In this document: positions 49,882 to 58,893 of the stretch, piece by piece
How positions within the stretch are numbered: position 1 is the first letter of the stretch
Layout of the letters: the number at the start of each line of letters is the position of its first letter
Assembly: GCA_030432565.1 (NCBI GenBank)
Contig: JAUIGV010000008.1
Location: forward strand, 1-64,000
DNA length: 64,000 nucleotides
From: Verrucomicrobiia bacterium
Lineage (GTDB): Bacteria; Verrucomicrobiota; Verrucomicrobiia; Verrucomicrobiales; Akkermansiaceae
Direction of reading: 5' to 3'
The notes under the pieces: generated by a model
What the model was told of the DNA's origin: nothing
Database searches by the model: none
What the model saw: only the letters and a program-made list of their open reading frames with translations
Made by a program: the position numbers and the translations under genes

Positions 49882-50335
49882 GGAGGATAATACAGCTTGA
49901 AGGCCTGCTGTCTCCATCCCGTGGCCTCGAGCTTTGACGGTATGGTCGATAGAATTCCTGAAAAGTTGATGTCGGCGGCTACGGAAGTCGCCAGGGATAG
50001 GCAATCTCGAGACAATTCCCCTCAATAGCCAATGCCCACCGCTTGATCGACAGAAGACCTCGGCACCGACTAAAAAGCTGACGGCTTGAGCAAGTCTAGC
50101 GAGTGCTCTGCCCTATTCACGGCCGTTATGAACAGCTTGCGAACCCAAGCTGGTTCCGCCACCCGGAGAAAAGGGTCTCTTAAAATCCCGCGTCTTGTGA
50201 CGACTGGTGATTGAGAGGGACTCTCATCGGATTGGCTTCCCGAAAAAAATGATCGCCCACGTCAAGTGTAAGCGTCCCATATTAAAAAATAAGCGAGGTG
50301 CAACCAAGCTGTCGCAACACAAATCTAATTTGATC
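49882..50335. other. Intergenic gap between two convergent paralogues
   Basis: About 450 bp with no protein-like frame, no T-tract hairpin and no clear RNA. It is the centre of the inverted arrangement of the two secreted-protein genes. Confidence 0.5.
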
Positions 50336-50992
50336 CTATCGACGACGGCGTAGACCGAAGGCGAGTGCACCGAATATTCCAAGGATCACAGAACTTGGCT
50401 CGGGGATCGCAGAGCCCTCAGCGGTCACCAGATCCATGGAAAGAACCGCACCTTCATCGGCATTTCCCGCTCCTCCCGATCCCGAAAGATCGTCGTCAAC
50501 CGTGCGAATAATTCGGATCATATTTCCAACCGCACCGCCCGGGCTTGCGCTCAAGCTGACGGGGCCGCTCGTATTTGTCCCACCCCCGAGTACGTTTTCG
50601 GGGTTAAGGAGCGCAGAGCTGTAAATCAATGTCCCCCCGGTAAAATCAGTGGTCGCATCGCCGGAAAAATTAAGAACCTGAATGGTGATGTCACGGAACC
50701 GGCTTGGGCAGCAATCAAGGACACCATCGGAAGAGGCTCGATTGAAGGCCTCGATCGAAGTAAAAGAATAAGAATCAGGGAGCAAAACCTGCCAAGTCGG
50801 GTTGGGGTCGTTGCTAAGGGTGTGAGTAAAATTGATGGTCGTGTCGAGGGCATTACTCGCAGCAAATCCACCGAGTTGGGAACTCTGCCCCGCCGTACTA
50901 CCGGACGAAAGATCGATGACAGCGGCAGTGGCAAACTGAAGACAAAGCAAATTTGCCGCACATGCCATGGGGAAGATAGGAAGTTTCATCAT
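50336..50992 (-). CDS. PEP-CTERM secreted protein (discoidin-like)
   Basis: 218 residues. A signal peptide (MMKLPIFPMACAANLLCLQFATA) precedes a domain closely similar to 49042-49881 (SSQLGGFAASNALDTTINFTHT, DCCPSRFRDITIQV, LLNPENVLGGGTNTSGPVSL). The C-terminus is a PEP-CTERM sorting signal: IPEPSSVILGIFGALAFGLRRRR, i.e. a PEP motif, a hydrophobic helix and Arg end, cut by an exosortase. A relative of exosortase-associated CAAX proteases lies at 61337. Function probably binding on the cell surface. Confidence 0.88.
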   Translation of the reverse strand: MMKLPIFPMACAANLLCLQFATAAVIDLSSGSTAGQSSQLGGFAASNALDTTINFTHTLSNDPNPTWQVLLPDSYSFTSIEAFNRASSDGVLDCCPSRFRDITIQVLNFSGDATTDFTGGTLIYSSALLNPENVLGGGTNTSGPVSLSASPGGAVGNMIRIIRTVDDDLSGSGGAGNADEGAVLSMDLVTAEGSAIPEPSSVILGIFGALAFGLRRRR

Positions 50993-51120
50993 TAAAATTG
51001 GTAATAATGAGAATCTTCTAAATATCCTCCCCATCACTGTCAAGAATTTCATCCAGGGAATCTCTTCAGGGAATCCAACTGGGGAGACTCATTCGGGGGT
51101 TTTTGCAAATCGCCCGGCAT

Positions 51121-51351
51121 TTAGAGCGTGCGGATGAAGACATCCTCGTCGTCAAAGTTGCCGCCGCGAATCAAAGCAATCCAAGCCGGGCACCGACTGG
51201 AGAAACCCATGGTTTAGAAGATTGTTACTGTTTCACACAGCTCACGGGAAACCTCATCGAACTTAGTGATCCCGTCTTCCCAGATCAGGAAATGATGATT
51301 TGGAAGAAAACTCTGCGCACTTCCTTCAGCTACGATTGTTACCGAACCTAC
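51121..51351 (-). pseudogene. Possible remnant of a minus-strand gene
   Basis: On the minus strand a frame of 77 codons is interrupted by one in-frame TAA at 51214-51216. The pieces look protein-like (FLIWEDGITKFDEVSRELCETVTIF before, AWIALIRGGNFDDEDVFIRTL after). No family is recognised and no start codon is evident. The opposite strand also has an open frame (51103-51651), which lessens the case. Confidence 0.3.
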
Positions 51352-51446
51352 CTACCCGAGGGATCCGATCCGGATTCGAGCAAGCGGGTCAATGAGAAGA
51401 TCTCAGCCTCCCGGACATTTCCGGGACCGCGAAATTCCACGCAATT

Positions 51447-52103
51447 TCACCATCTCGGCAGAGGCGGCAGAACAGGAATCTTCAAAGCTGGCGGAAAGAC
51501 TGAAAATCCGCCGCTGAATCCCAGCATACTCAGTTCAATCCCTTCGCGTAGGCCGAGGGCCAGACCGAAAACCGGTGTCTCAACTTCGATCCCACTTCCC
51601 CCGGCAGTTCTTCCAAAATGGAAGCCCCATTCCTTGCCGATTGCGTTGTGATCCAACACCGCTGAGACGCCATCAACCTCACGAAGTAGATTCTCGGCAA
51701 AAGTGTTACTGTTTGGACCAGGGTAGGGACGATAAACTCCCGCATCGTAGCCATTTGCGTAGGAATCAATCTCGTTTACAAAATTGGGATTTTCCTTCCC
51801 GTCCGACTGACCCAGAACAACGATTTCTCCTCCCCATCTGGTTTTCTTCTCAAATTCACCTGGCTTCAATTCGCGGTGAATCAACCCGCTGTTCTTGTTG
51901 ACGATTTCGATCCGCCGCCACTTTGAACCAATGTTCTCCCGATAATCGAGCCACGTGTGCCGGGCAAACCGAGCCACCAAAGGTTCGCTCTTGGGAATGC
52001 CGACTTCCTTAACGACCAAGACCGAATCCTCACGGATTGGAGGGCCGTTACCACAACTTGAGAGACAGGCGGCGACCGGAGCTAAAAAGAGGTGAATCTT
52101 CAT
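51447..52103 (-). CDS. DUF3750 lipoprotein
   Basis: 218 residues with a lipoprotein signal (MKIHLFLAPVAACLSSC, lipobox LSSC). The DUF3750 core is seen in ARHTWLDYRENIGSKWRRIEIV, WGGEIVVLGQSDGKEN, YRPYPGPNSNTFAENLLREV and the C-terminal GIELSMLGFSGGFSVFPPALKIP. Function unknown. Its last 91 bp are repeated at 48808-48898. It is divergent from accD, with about 130 bp between. Confidence 0.8.
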   Translation of the reverse strand: MKIHLFLAPVAACLSSCGNGPPIREDSVLVVKEVGIPKSEPLVARFARHTWLDYRENIGSKWRRIEIVNKNSGLIHRELKPGEFEKKTRWGGEIVVLGQSDGKENPNFVNEIDSYANGYDAGVYRPYPGPNSNTFAENLLREVDGVSAVLDHNAIGKEWGFHFGRTAGGSGIEVETPVFGLALGLREGIELSMLGFSGGFSVFPPALKIPVLPPLPRW

Positions 52104-52234
52104 TTAGGAAGTAGCTTGGCCGGTTCAGTCCCTTGGCGACAAGCATTGTTTGTCGGCACAGATTCGACAATCCCCCAATGACGGCACAAATTGCTCTTTC
52201 GCCCGCGGAAATTCCAGCCTAAGCTCCCCTCCTC

Positions 52235-53071
52235 ATGGGCATCTTCGATAAACCACGGCTCAAGCGTGCTTCGAAAGGAAGCGACAACCTTCCCGACGAT
52301 CTCTGGACCAAGTGCCCCGATTGCGGGGAATTGCTTCACACCCTGGACCTCAAGCAAAACGACCTTGTTTGCACCAATTGCTCCCACCACTTCCTGATGG
52401 GCGCCTATGATCGCTTCAATCTCATTGCCGATGAAGGCACCTTCGAAGAGACGGAGACCGAACTCATTTCAACAAACCCCCTTGGCTTTTCGAACTACGC
52501 CGAAAAAACCGAACTCCTGCGCGCCAAAACCGGACTCAAGGACGCCGTCGTCACCGGCAAGCTCGAGATCGGGGGCAATCCGGCCATGGCCGCAGTCATG
52601 GACTTCAAGTTCTTTGCCGGCTCAATGGGGTCGGTCGTCGGCGAAAAAATCACCCGGGCCATCGAACAAGCCACCGCGGAAAGGCGGGCCATCCTGATCT
52701 TCTCTTCGTCATCGGGCGCACGCATGCAGGAAGGCATGCTCTCCCTCATGCAGATGGCCAAAACCTGTGGAGCGCTCGCTCTTCATTCCGAAGCCAAACT
52801 CCCCTACATTTCCATCTTCACCCACCCGACCACTGGTGGCGTGACCGCTTCCTTTGCGACGATTGGTGACATCAACATCGCCGAGCCAAAGTGTATGATC
52901 GGCTTTGCAGGACCACGCGTAGTCAAGGAAACGACCCACCAGGATCTCCCTCCCGGATTCCAGACAGCCGAGTTCATGCTCGACCACGGCTTGGTCGATG
53001 CCATCGTGCAACGCCGCGACCTTCGCCGTAAATTGTCGCAGTATCTGGACTACACCATGCCCGCCAAGTAG
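52235..53071 (+). CDS. accD: Acetyl-CoA carboxylase carboxyltransferase subunit beta
   Basis: 278 residues. The four-cysteine zinc ribbon C27, C30, C46 and C49 (WTKCPDCGEL, VCTNCSHHF) and the carboxyltransferase core (SSSSGARMQEGMLSLMQMAKT, HPTTGGVTASFATIGDINIAEPKCMIGFAGPRVV) are complete. It transfers the carboxyl group from carboxybiotin to acetyl-CoA in fatty-acid synthesis with AccA, which is not next to it. Convergent with the glycosidase gene, 3 bp between stops. Confidence 0.97.
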   Translation: MGIFDKPRLKRASKGSDNLPDDLWTKCPDCGELLHTLDLKQNDLVCTNCSHHFLMGAYDRFNLIADEGTFEETETELISTNPLGFSNYAEKTELLRAKTGLKDAVVTGKLEIGGNPAMAAVMDFKFFAGSMGSVVGEKITRAIEQATAERRAILIFSSSSGARMQEGMLSLMQMAKTCGALALHSEAKLPYISIFTHPTTGGVTASFATIGDINIAEPKCMIGFAGPRVVKETTHQDLPPGFQTAEFMLDHGLVDAIVQRRDLRRKLSQYLDYTMPAK

Positions 53072-53074
53072 CAC

Positions 53075-54508
53075 CTAAAGCTTCCCGAGCACCCGCGGGT
53101 GACTGGTGTTGCCATAGCGGTCCACCGCGCTCACGGCCACGGCATCAGGCATCCCCTTCACGATCATCTTGGTTCCTCGAGTGATCGAGCTCAGTCGCCA
53201 GTTCCGGCCAACGCGGACCTGAATCGCGTATTGCGAACACCCCGGCACCGGGCTCCAAACAACATTCAGATTCCCCTTCGACCCGGCCGCCAACACCTTC
53301 GGAGTTTGTGGAAGCTTGCGGTTCGCCCAAGGCATGGGAGGAACCAAGGCCGGCTCCTGATAGAATTTTTTCACAAGCTCGTTGCTGATTCCGCCCTTGT
53401 TTGCCATCAGCGACTTCATACTCCAAAAAACATGCCCAACGTAGTTGCTTCCAAGCGTTCGCGTAAGGGAAACTTGATTGACAATCTCGCTGGCAGGTCG
53501 CCCCGGATCTTCGCTGGAGTTGATCCGTGCTGCTGCAATCCCCGGCCAAACCGGACGCGTCCCCTGTGACCTCCACCAGGCGAGCAACCGACTGAAGCTC
53601 TGCGGGCTTTGGATCCGCCAATAGAGCTGGGGAGACAAATAATCACACCACCCCTGCTGCAACCATTTTCGAGAATCGGCCGCCAAATGATGGTAGGCGT
53701 CAATCGTGGCAGTGGTTCCAGCAGGAACTCCCGGACGCCAAATTCCAAACGGGCTGATCCCAACGCGAACCCACGGCTTCTTCGCCTTCACCTGGGAATA
53801 CATCGACTTCACAAACCCATCGGAGGCCGCACGTCTGGCCGCCGGCGTTTTACCGTCTGGAAAATCCTGCTTCGCACGCCCCTGCGGATCAACATCGGGG
53901 TAAGGGTAAAAATAGTCGTCGATGTGAATCCCATCAACATCGTATCGATTGACCACGTCCATGATCACCGAGAGTGCACGGTGCTGCGTAAATGCATTGG
54001 ATGGGTCCATCCATTTGTAACTCTTAAAATCCCGGATCACCGAGGGATGGGTCCTCACAACATGGTTTTTGGCCGTGGGAATCTTACTGTTTGGCAAGGC
54101 TCGAAACGGATTAAACCAGGCATGAACTTCGATGCCCCGCGCGTGCGCCTGCTGGATGCAATAGGCCAAAGGATCATAGCCCGGCGAACGCCCCTGCGTT
54201 CCACTGATCCAGTGACTCCACGGCTCAAGCCGCGATTGATAAACGGCATCGGCATTGGGACGGACCTGAAAAATGATTGCGTTCATCTTCATCAACGCCA
54301 TCCGATCAAGAATCGCTCTCATTTCTGCCTGCTGGGTATCCGCGCCCATTCCCTTTTGCGAAGGCCAATCAATATTGTAGACGCAAGCCACCCAGGCCGC
54401 GCGAAATTCGCGGGGCACCATCGGTGCAACTTCGTTGACCGGAGTGTATTTTTGGGCCTGCGAAAATCCGGAAAACAGAAGGCTCAAAAAGAATGCTCGA
54501 AACATCAT
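53075..54508 (-). CDS. GHL10-type glycoside hydrolase-like protein (DUF187 / YngK-like)
   Basis: 477 residues. After a signal peptide (FFLSLLFSGFSQAQ) the TIM-barrel begins with PREFRAAWVACVYNIDWPS and has FQVRPNADAVYQSRLEPWSHWISG, GIEVHAWFNPFRA, VDGIHIDDYFYPYPDVD with the acidic catalytic region, and VRVGISPFGIWRPG. A small C-terminal beta domain (VLAAGSKGNLNVVWSPVPGCSQYAIQV) is like fibronectin type III. Family members act on peptidoglycan or other glycans; the substrate is unknown. ATG 54508. Confidence 0.88.
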   Translation of the reverse strand: MMFRAFFLSLLFSGFSQAQKYTPVNEVAPMVPREFRAAWVACVYNIDWPSQKGMGADTQQAEMRAILDRMALMKMNAIIFQVRPNADAVYQSRLEPWSHWISGTQGRSPGYDPLAYCIQQAHARGIEVHAWFNPFRALPNSKIPTAKNHVVRTHPSVIRDFKSYKWMDPSNAFTQHRALSVIMDVVNRYDVDGIHIDDYFYPYPDVDPQGRAKQDFPDGKTPAARRAASDGFVKSMYSQVKAKKPWVRVGISPFGIWRPGVPAGTTATIDAYHHLAADSRKWLQQGWCDYLSPQLYWRIQSPQSFSRLLAWWRSQGTRPVWPGIAAARINSSEDPGRPASEIVNQVSLTRTLGSNYVGHVFWSMKSLMANKGGISNELVKKFYQEPALVPPMPWANRKLPQTPKVLAAGSKGNLNVVWSPVPGCSQYAIQVRVGRNWRLSSITRGTKMIVKGMPDAVAVSAVDRYGNTSHPRVLGKL

Positions 54509-54725
54509 ACCAAATGGTTGTCAGGCCGCGCGATTTCTCAAGACAAAACCCAACCAACCAGCTTCGGCAGCGCTTTCCCGCCGACCTCCGCCATCGACAA
54601 GACGCCTGGGGCATGAACACACCATTACCCGGAGGAAGGCCAGGCCGCCGTCCCCCTTGTGATCACCTACTCAAATGATCTCCACTCGATGACGCCCCGT
54701 GGTATTGGGGAGGTGACAAGGAGAG

Positions 54726-56048
54726 TCATGCAAGCCTCTCAACGAGCCAGCCCTCTCCCTCATACCTCAACTCATGCGTGACACAGTCCAGCCGATCCTC
54801 CGGCTCATGGGTGATATAAAGAATCTGGGTGAGCTTCGTCGACGCAATCCGGTCAATCACCTCCAACACCAGGGCACGATTGATTGGATCGAGCCCCTGA
54901 CAGGGTTCGTCAAGAACCAGAAGAGGCGGACGTTTCACCAAAGCCCTCGCAACGAGGAGCAATCGCTGCTGACCATAGCTCAGAGATCGGAACGGTCGAT
55001 CCGCCCACGCAGTCATCCCCACCAATTCAAGCCACATCCTCGCAACTTTCCAATGCCCGGGCGCGACATCCTGATAGATGCCAACACTATCGAAGAATCC
55101 TGACGCCACGATTTGCAGGGCATTGAAACTCACACGATGCTGTTGATGAAGTGATGGCGAAACGATTCCAACATAGCGTTTGATATCCCAAATCGACTCG
55201 CCCAATCCGCGGCGCATCCCCATTACGGTCACATCGTTCGAGTAACACTGCGGATGATCACCCGTGACCAGATTCACAAGAGTCGACTTCCCGCAACCGT
55301 TTGGCCCGGAAATCTTCCAATTCTGCCCGCTCTCAACCGTCCAATCGAACTCTGAAATAATCTCTCGTCCACCATGCACCACGGTGACCTTCTCCATGGA
55401 AACCAACGCTCCCGGAGGCGGAGCAATCGATTCCCCATTGGGTAAAGCCAATCCACTTTCACCAAGCCCCATCAACTGTTGAAAGGCCTCATTCCGGGCC
55501 AACTCTTCGAGCGATCCACCCAGAATCACCCGTCCATCCTCGACACAGCAGACATCGCCCGTCAGGCCCTCCAAATCACTCAAACGATTGGCAACCAAAA
55601 TCAGATCACGCCCGTCCAACAAATCCCGCAAAGGTTGCCGAAACGCCTGATCCAGCCCATCAAACGGCTCATCAAGTACGAGAAGCTTCGGATTTTGAAC
55701 CAAGGCCCGTGCCAACATGAGCCGACGCCGTTCACCGGTCGACAAGGTCAAAAAACCTTGCTCAATAATTTTAACTAAACCCAACGCCTCCGCAATCTCC
55801 TCCAGCTTTCTGCCATCGGAGCAAACCTCTTCGATCAGCTCGCGCACCGAGCGACCAAAATCGATCCGATCCAAAAACTCGCTATCGTCCTCCCGAATCT
55901 CCCGCTCGAGAAGCTCGTTCTCGAGCTCGAAAGAAACCAAAACCCCTCCGTATTTTTCGGCCAGACTGGCGGCGAGAGTCGTCTTACCGGATCCATTGCG
56001 CCCGACAATCCCCAGGCTCCGGCCCGGTCTGATTTCAAACTCACTCAC
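54726..56048 (-). CDS. Double-ATPase ABC protein (ModF/PhrA-like)
   Basis: About 440 residues from GTG 56048. Two ABC modules: Walker A GRNGSGKTTLA and signature LSTGERRRLMLARAL in the first, and GPNGCGKSTLVNLV and LSYGQQRLLLVARAL in the second, each with LLVLDEP. There is no membrane domain. ModF-type proteins are soluble ABC pairs of unclear role. The start is inside the preceding gene: GTG 56048 overlaps the RsmA-Nudix stop (TGA 56041-56043) by 8 bases, so coupling is likely. The ATG at 56114 would give a longer overlap. Confidence 0.85.
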   Translation of the reverse strand: MSEFEIRPGRSLGIVGRNGSGKTTLAASLAEKYGGVLVSFELENELLEREIREDDSEFLDRIDFGRSVRELIEEVCSDGRKLEEIAEALGLVKIIEQGFLTLSTGERRRLMLARALVQNPKLLVLDEPFDGLDQAFRQPLRDLLDGRDLILVANRLSDLEGLTGDVCCVEDGRVILGGSLEELARNEAFQQLMGLGESGLALPNGESIAPPPGALVSMEKVTVVHGGREIISEFDWTVESGQNWKISGPNGCGKSTLVNLVTGDHPQCYSNDVTVMGMRRGLGESIWDIKRYVGIVSPSLHQQHRVSFNALQIVASGFFDSVGIYQDVAPGHWKVARMWLELVGMTAWADRPFRSLSYGQQRLLLVARALVKRPPLLVLDEPCQGLDPINRALVLEVIDRIASTKLTQILYITHEPEDRLDCVTHELRYEGEGWLVERLA

Positions 56049-57399
56049 CGTTTTCAAAACGCCCGGGATTCGCTTCCTTCCATACTTCCCAACAGGCCAG
56101 AAAACCCGGCGCAAAGTCCTCCGGCACCGCCTTCACCCATTCCTCGATCTGGGGCATCCCAAACCATTCCCCGTACTCGATCTCCACACACGGGAAGCGA
56201 ATCCTCCCCTTTGCCAAAGTTGCATAGAGTCTTACATGTTCCCATCCGGTATTGGCGTGCGCCCCCAGCTTGCCGACCTCACGCAAATCGTGACCCGCAA
56301 GACCGAGTTCCTCCTCCAATTCACGTGCGGCGCAAGCATCGTATTCTTCGCCGGCATCGACATGGCCGGCTGCGCTCGAATCCCACAGCCCGGGACAGTT
56401 GTCTTTCAAACGAGAACGCTTCTGAAGGAAGATCTCACCCTTTTGATTAAGCGCAAAAATATGAACCGCCCGGTGCTTCAAACCATCGCGGTGAATGACA
56501 TCCCGCCGCTCGCTACCGACGACATTATCGTCCCCGTCAACGACCGCCAACATTTCACCGTCGCCCTGCCCTTCTTCCTTCTGGAAAAACGGATCCACCT
56601 CCCGGGTTAAGGCAACCCAATCATCGAGGCTCAGTTCCTCGGCCCGCGCGGTCGGTGAAAACTCCAGCTTCTCACAAACCTTCTCCCAGTCGACATCGTC
56701 GGGCAGGTTCTTGCGCAACTGCTTGCGACGCTGCGCGAAACCTCGTCGCACCAACTCATCAAACAATCGCCGGTCATGCACCGGCAACGCGGCCTGCCGG
56801 GGCTCCAACGTCATCACGGTCGAGTCGATCATGGGCCGCGGAATAAAACAGCTTGGAGGGACCACCTTGACGGGTTCCCCCTGCCACTCGCATTGCATGC
56901 GAAGAGTCAGAACTCCGTAATCCTTGCAACGCGGGCCAGCCAAAATCCGGTCGATCATTTCCTTCTGCAGCATGAGCACCGCCCGCTTGAACGGAGAGGG
57001 CCCCTTTAGGAAATTTCGGAGAATCGCTCCTCCCGCGGAATAAGGAAGATTGCCCAGAAGCTTGACGTTCTTGTGGGCAAAAAACGGACGAATATCAATC
57101 CGGACCGCATCGTGATTGATCACCGTCACTTCGGGGCGGTCTGCAAATTTTTTGGTCAAATACTCCGCCAGGCGACGATCATACTCCACCAGAATGACGC
57201 GTGCCACTTTGCCCACAACATGCTCCGTGAGAGCTCCGGTTCCGGGCCCCACCTCAACAATGGTATCCTCCGCTTGGAGATGTAATTGGCCCACGATCCA
57301 CTCGGCGGTATTTTGATCGACGAGGAAATTTTGCCCCAATCTTTTCGAAGGAATCACCCCGGCCTCATCGAGGACCTCTTTCAGTTCGCTTGCGGTCAC
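56041..57399 (-). CDS. rsmA: RsmA 16S rRNA dimethyltransferase fused to a Nudix hydrolase domain
   Basis: 452 residues from GTG 57399. The N-terminal methyltransferase (about 1-280) has KRLGQNFLVD, motif I VEVGPGTGALTE (48-59), NLPYS motif IV (117-121) and the C-terminal RRGFAQRRKQLRKNL. It would dimethylate A1518 and A1519 of 16S rRNA. The C-terminal Nudix domain (about 283-452) has the complete Nudix box G345-x5-E351-x7-R359-E-L-x-E-E-x-G and the HRDGLKHRAVHIF and QKRSRLKD motifs of YfcD/IPP-isomerase-like Nudix enzymes. The start is supported by AAAGGGAG ahead of GTG. The fusion is the remarkable point. Overlaps the ABC gene by 8 bases and is divergent from pgsA. Confidence 0.92.
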   Translation of the reverse strand: MTASELKEVLDEAGVIPSKRLGQNFLVDQNTAEWIVGQLHLQAEDTIVEVGPGTGALTEHVVGKVARVILVEYDRRLAEYLTKKFADRPEVTVINHDAVRIDIRPFFAHKNVKLLGNLPYSAGGAILRNFLKGPSPFKRAVLMLQKEMIDRILAGPRCKDYGVLTLRMQCEWQGEPVKVVPPSCFIPRPMIDSTVMTLEPRQAALPVHDRRLFDELVRRGFAQRRKQLRKNLPDDVDWEKVCEKLEFSPTARAEELSLDDWVALTREVDPFFQKEEGQGDGEMLAVVDGDDNVVGSERRDVIHRDGLKHRAVHIFALNQKGEIFLQKRSRLKDNCPGLWDSSAAGHVDAGEEYDACAARELEEELGLAGHDLREVGKLGAHANTGWEHVRLYATLAKGRIRFPCVEIEYGEWFGMPQIEEWVKAVPEDFAPGFLACWEVWKEANPGRFENGE

Positions 57400-57451
57400 G
57401 CTCCCTTTCAATTGCCGGAACCCCGAATGTCCACTAAAAAGGAATCCCGCC

Positions 57452-58030
57452 GTGACTCTCGCTACCGTCATTACCCTGATTCGCCTCACCCTCATTCCGG
57501 TTTTTGCCTGGATTGCGGTGCGATACGGACGATCGGTTGACGCCGGATCGGCGGACGAATCGCTGCGATGGCTCGCGGTCGCAATTTACACTCTGGCCTC
57601 GGTCCTTGACGGAGTCGATGGCTGGATCGCCCGGCACTTTAACCAAAAGTCACTCACCGGAGCCATTCTGGACCCCCTCACCGACAAAGCCCTTCTCATG
57701 ACCGGCCTCGTCACTGCCACCTTTGTGAACTGGGGAATCGATTGGCATCTCCCCCTTTGGTTCATCATTCTCGTAATCGCCAGGGATCTGGAAATTATCG
57801 GAGGAATCCTGATTCTTTACCGCATCAACAAAAAAGTCCCCATCGATCCCCACTGGACCGGAAAGGTTTGCACCGTCACGCAAATGATTGCGATGGGCTG
57901 GATCATGCTGAAATTCACTCAGATCGACCTAATCTACCCGACGATCCTGGCGACTATCTTCACCATTTGGTCCGGTTACGAATATTACATGATGGGATAT
58001 CGCCAGCTTCCCGGGAAGTCGCGTTCCTAG
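57452..58030 (+). CDS. pgsA: CDP-alcohol phosphatidyltransferase (phosphatidylglycerophosphate synthase-like)
   Basis: 192 residues with about five hydrophobic segments. The active-site motif D53-x2-D56-G57-x2-A60-R61-x8-G70-x3-D74-x3-D78 (DGVDGWIAR...GAILDPLTD) is complete. TLATVITLIRLTLIPVFAW is the characteristic N-terminus. PgsA condenses CDP-diacylglycerol with glycerol-3-phosphate; other CDP-alcohol acceptors cannot be excluded. Starts with ATG 57452, divergent from the RsmA-Nudix gene. Confidence 0.92.
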   Translation: MTLATVITLIRLTLIPVFAWIAVRYGRSVDAGSADESLRWLAVAIYTLASVLDGVDGWIARHFNQKSLTGAILDPLTDKALLMTGLVTATFVNWGIDWHLPLWFIILVIARDLEIIGGILILYRINKKVPIDPHWTGKVCTVTQMIAMGWIMLKFTQIDLIYPTILATIFTIWSGYEYYMMGYRQLPGKSRS

Positions 58031-58067
58031 TTCTTGAATTTTTCGCCCGAGCAGCCAGATTGTCGGC

Positions 58068-58877
58068 GTGTCCTTCCTGAAGCTGCAAGACCTCAAGACC
58101 CATTTCCCCGTCCGGGGCGGCGGCTTGATTCCCAAAACCACGGAAACCATCAAGGCGGTCAACGGAGTTTCCCTTGAAATTGCGAAAGGAGAAATCCTTG
58201 GTTTGGTGGGCGAATCCGGCTGCGGAAAATCCACTCTCTCGCGAACCGTGATGCAACTCCAGCCTGCCACCAGCGGCACGGTCACGCTCGATGGCGAGGA
58301 ACTCACCTCCCTTCCCAAAAACGAGGTGCGGAACCGACGCCTCGATTTTCAAATGATTTTTCAGGATCCTTATGCGTCCTTGAATCCGCGCATGACCGTT
58401 TTCTCGACTCTCGCCGAAGCAATCTGCCAACGTCACCCCGAACTCAAGAAGGATAAAAATCTAACCAACAAGGTGATTGAACTCATGAGCACCGTCGGAC
58501 TTGATCCGCGCTTCATGAAGAAATATCCCCACGAGTTTTCCGGCGGACAAAGACAACGGATCGCAATCGCCCGCGCGCTCGCACCCGAGCCCAAGTTGGT
58601 CATCGCCGATGAACCGGTTTCCGCACTCGATGTTTCCATCCAATCGCAGATCCTGAACCTCCTGCTCGACCTTCGCGACAAACTCGGGATCACCATGATC
58701 TTCATTTCCCATGACCTCTCGGTGGTCCGCTACATTGCGGACAATATCGCGGTGATGTATTCCGGGAAGATCGTCGAATACGGCGAAGCTGATGAAGTCT
58801 TCTTAAATCCAAAGCACGAATACACCCGCAAACTTCTCTCCGCGATTCCTCATCTCAAGGAACAAGCACCAGCATAA
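58068..58877 (+). CDS. Oligopeptide-type ABC ATPase (OppF/DppF-like)
   Basis: 269 residues: Walker A GESGCGKSTLSR, signature FSGGQRQRIAIARAL, Walker B LVIADEPVSALDVSIQSQ, and a C-terminal VFLNPKHEYTRKLLSAIPHL, the extension typical of peptide/nickel importers. The start is GTG 58068 (no ATG). No permease or binding protein is beside it; partners must be elsewhere. It is 37 bp after pgsA. Confidence 0.9.
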   Translation: MSFLKLQDLKTHFPVRGGGLIPKTTETIKAVNGVSLEIAKGEILGLVGESGCGKSTLSRTVMQLQPATSGTVTLDGEELTSLPKNEVRNRRLDFQMIFQDPYASLNPRMTVFSTLAEAICQRHPELKKDKNLTNKVIELMSTVGLDPRFMKKYPHEFSGGQRQRIAIARALAPEPKLVIADEPVSALDVSIQSQILNLLLDLRDKLGITMIFISHDLSVVRYIADNIAVMYSGKIVEYGEADEVFLNPKHEYTRKLLSAIPHLKEQAPA

Positions 58878-58893
58878 CTCTCAGACCAACATC

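Noticed and set aside
51103-51651. Plus-strand frame of 182 codons
   Set aside because: Its second half is antisense to the DUF3750 gene and the rest has no recognisable domain.
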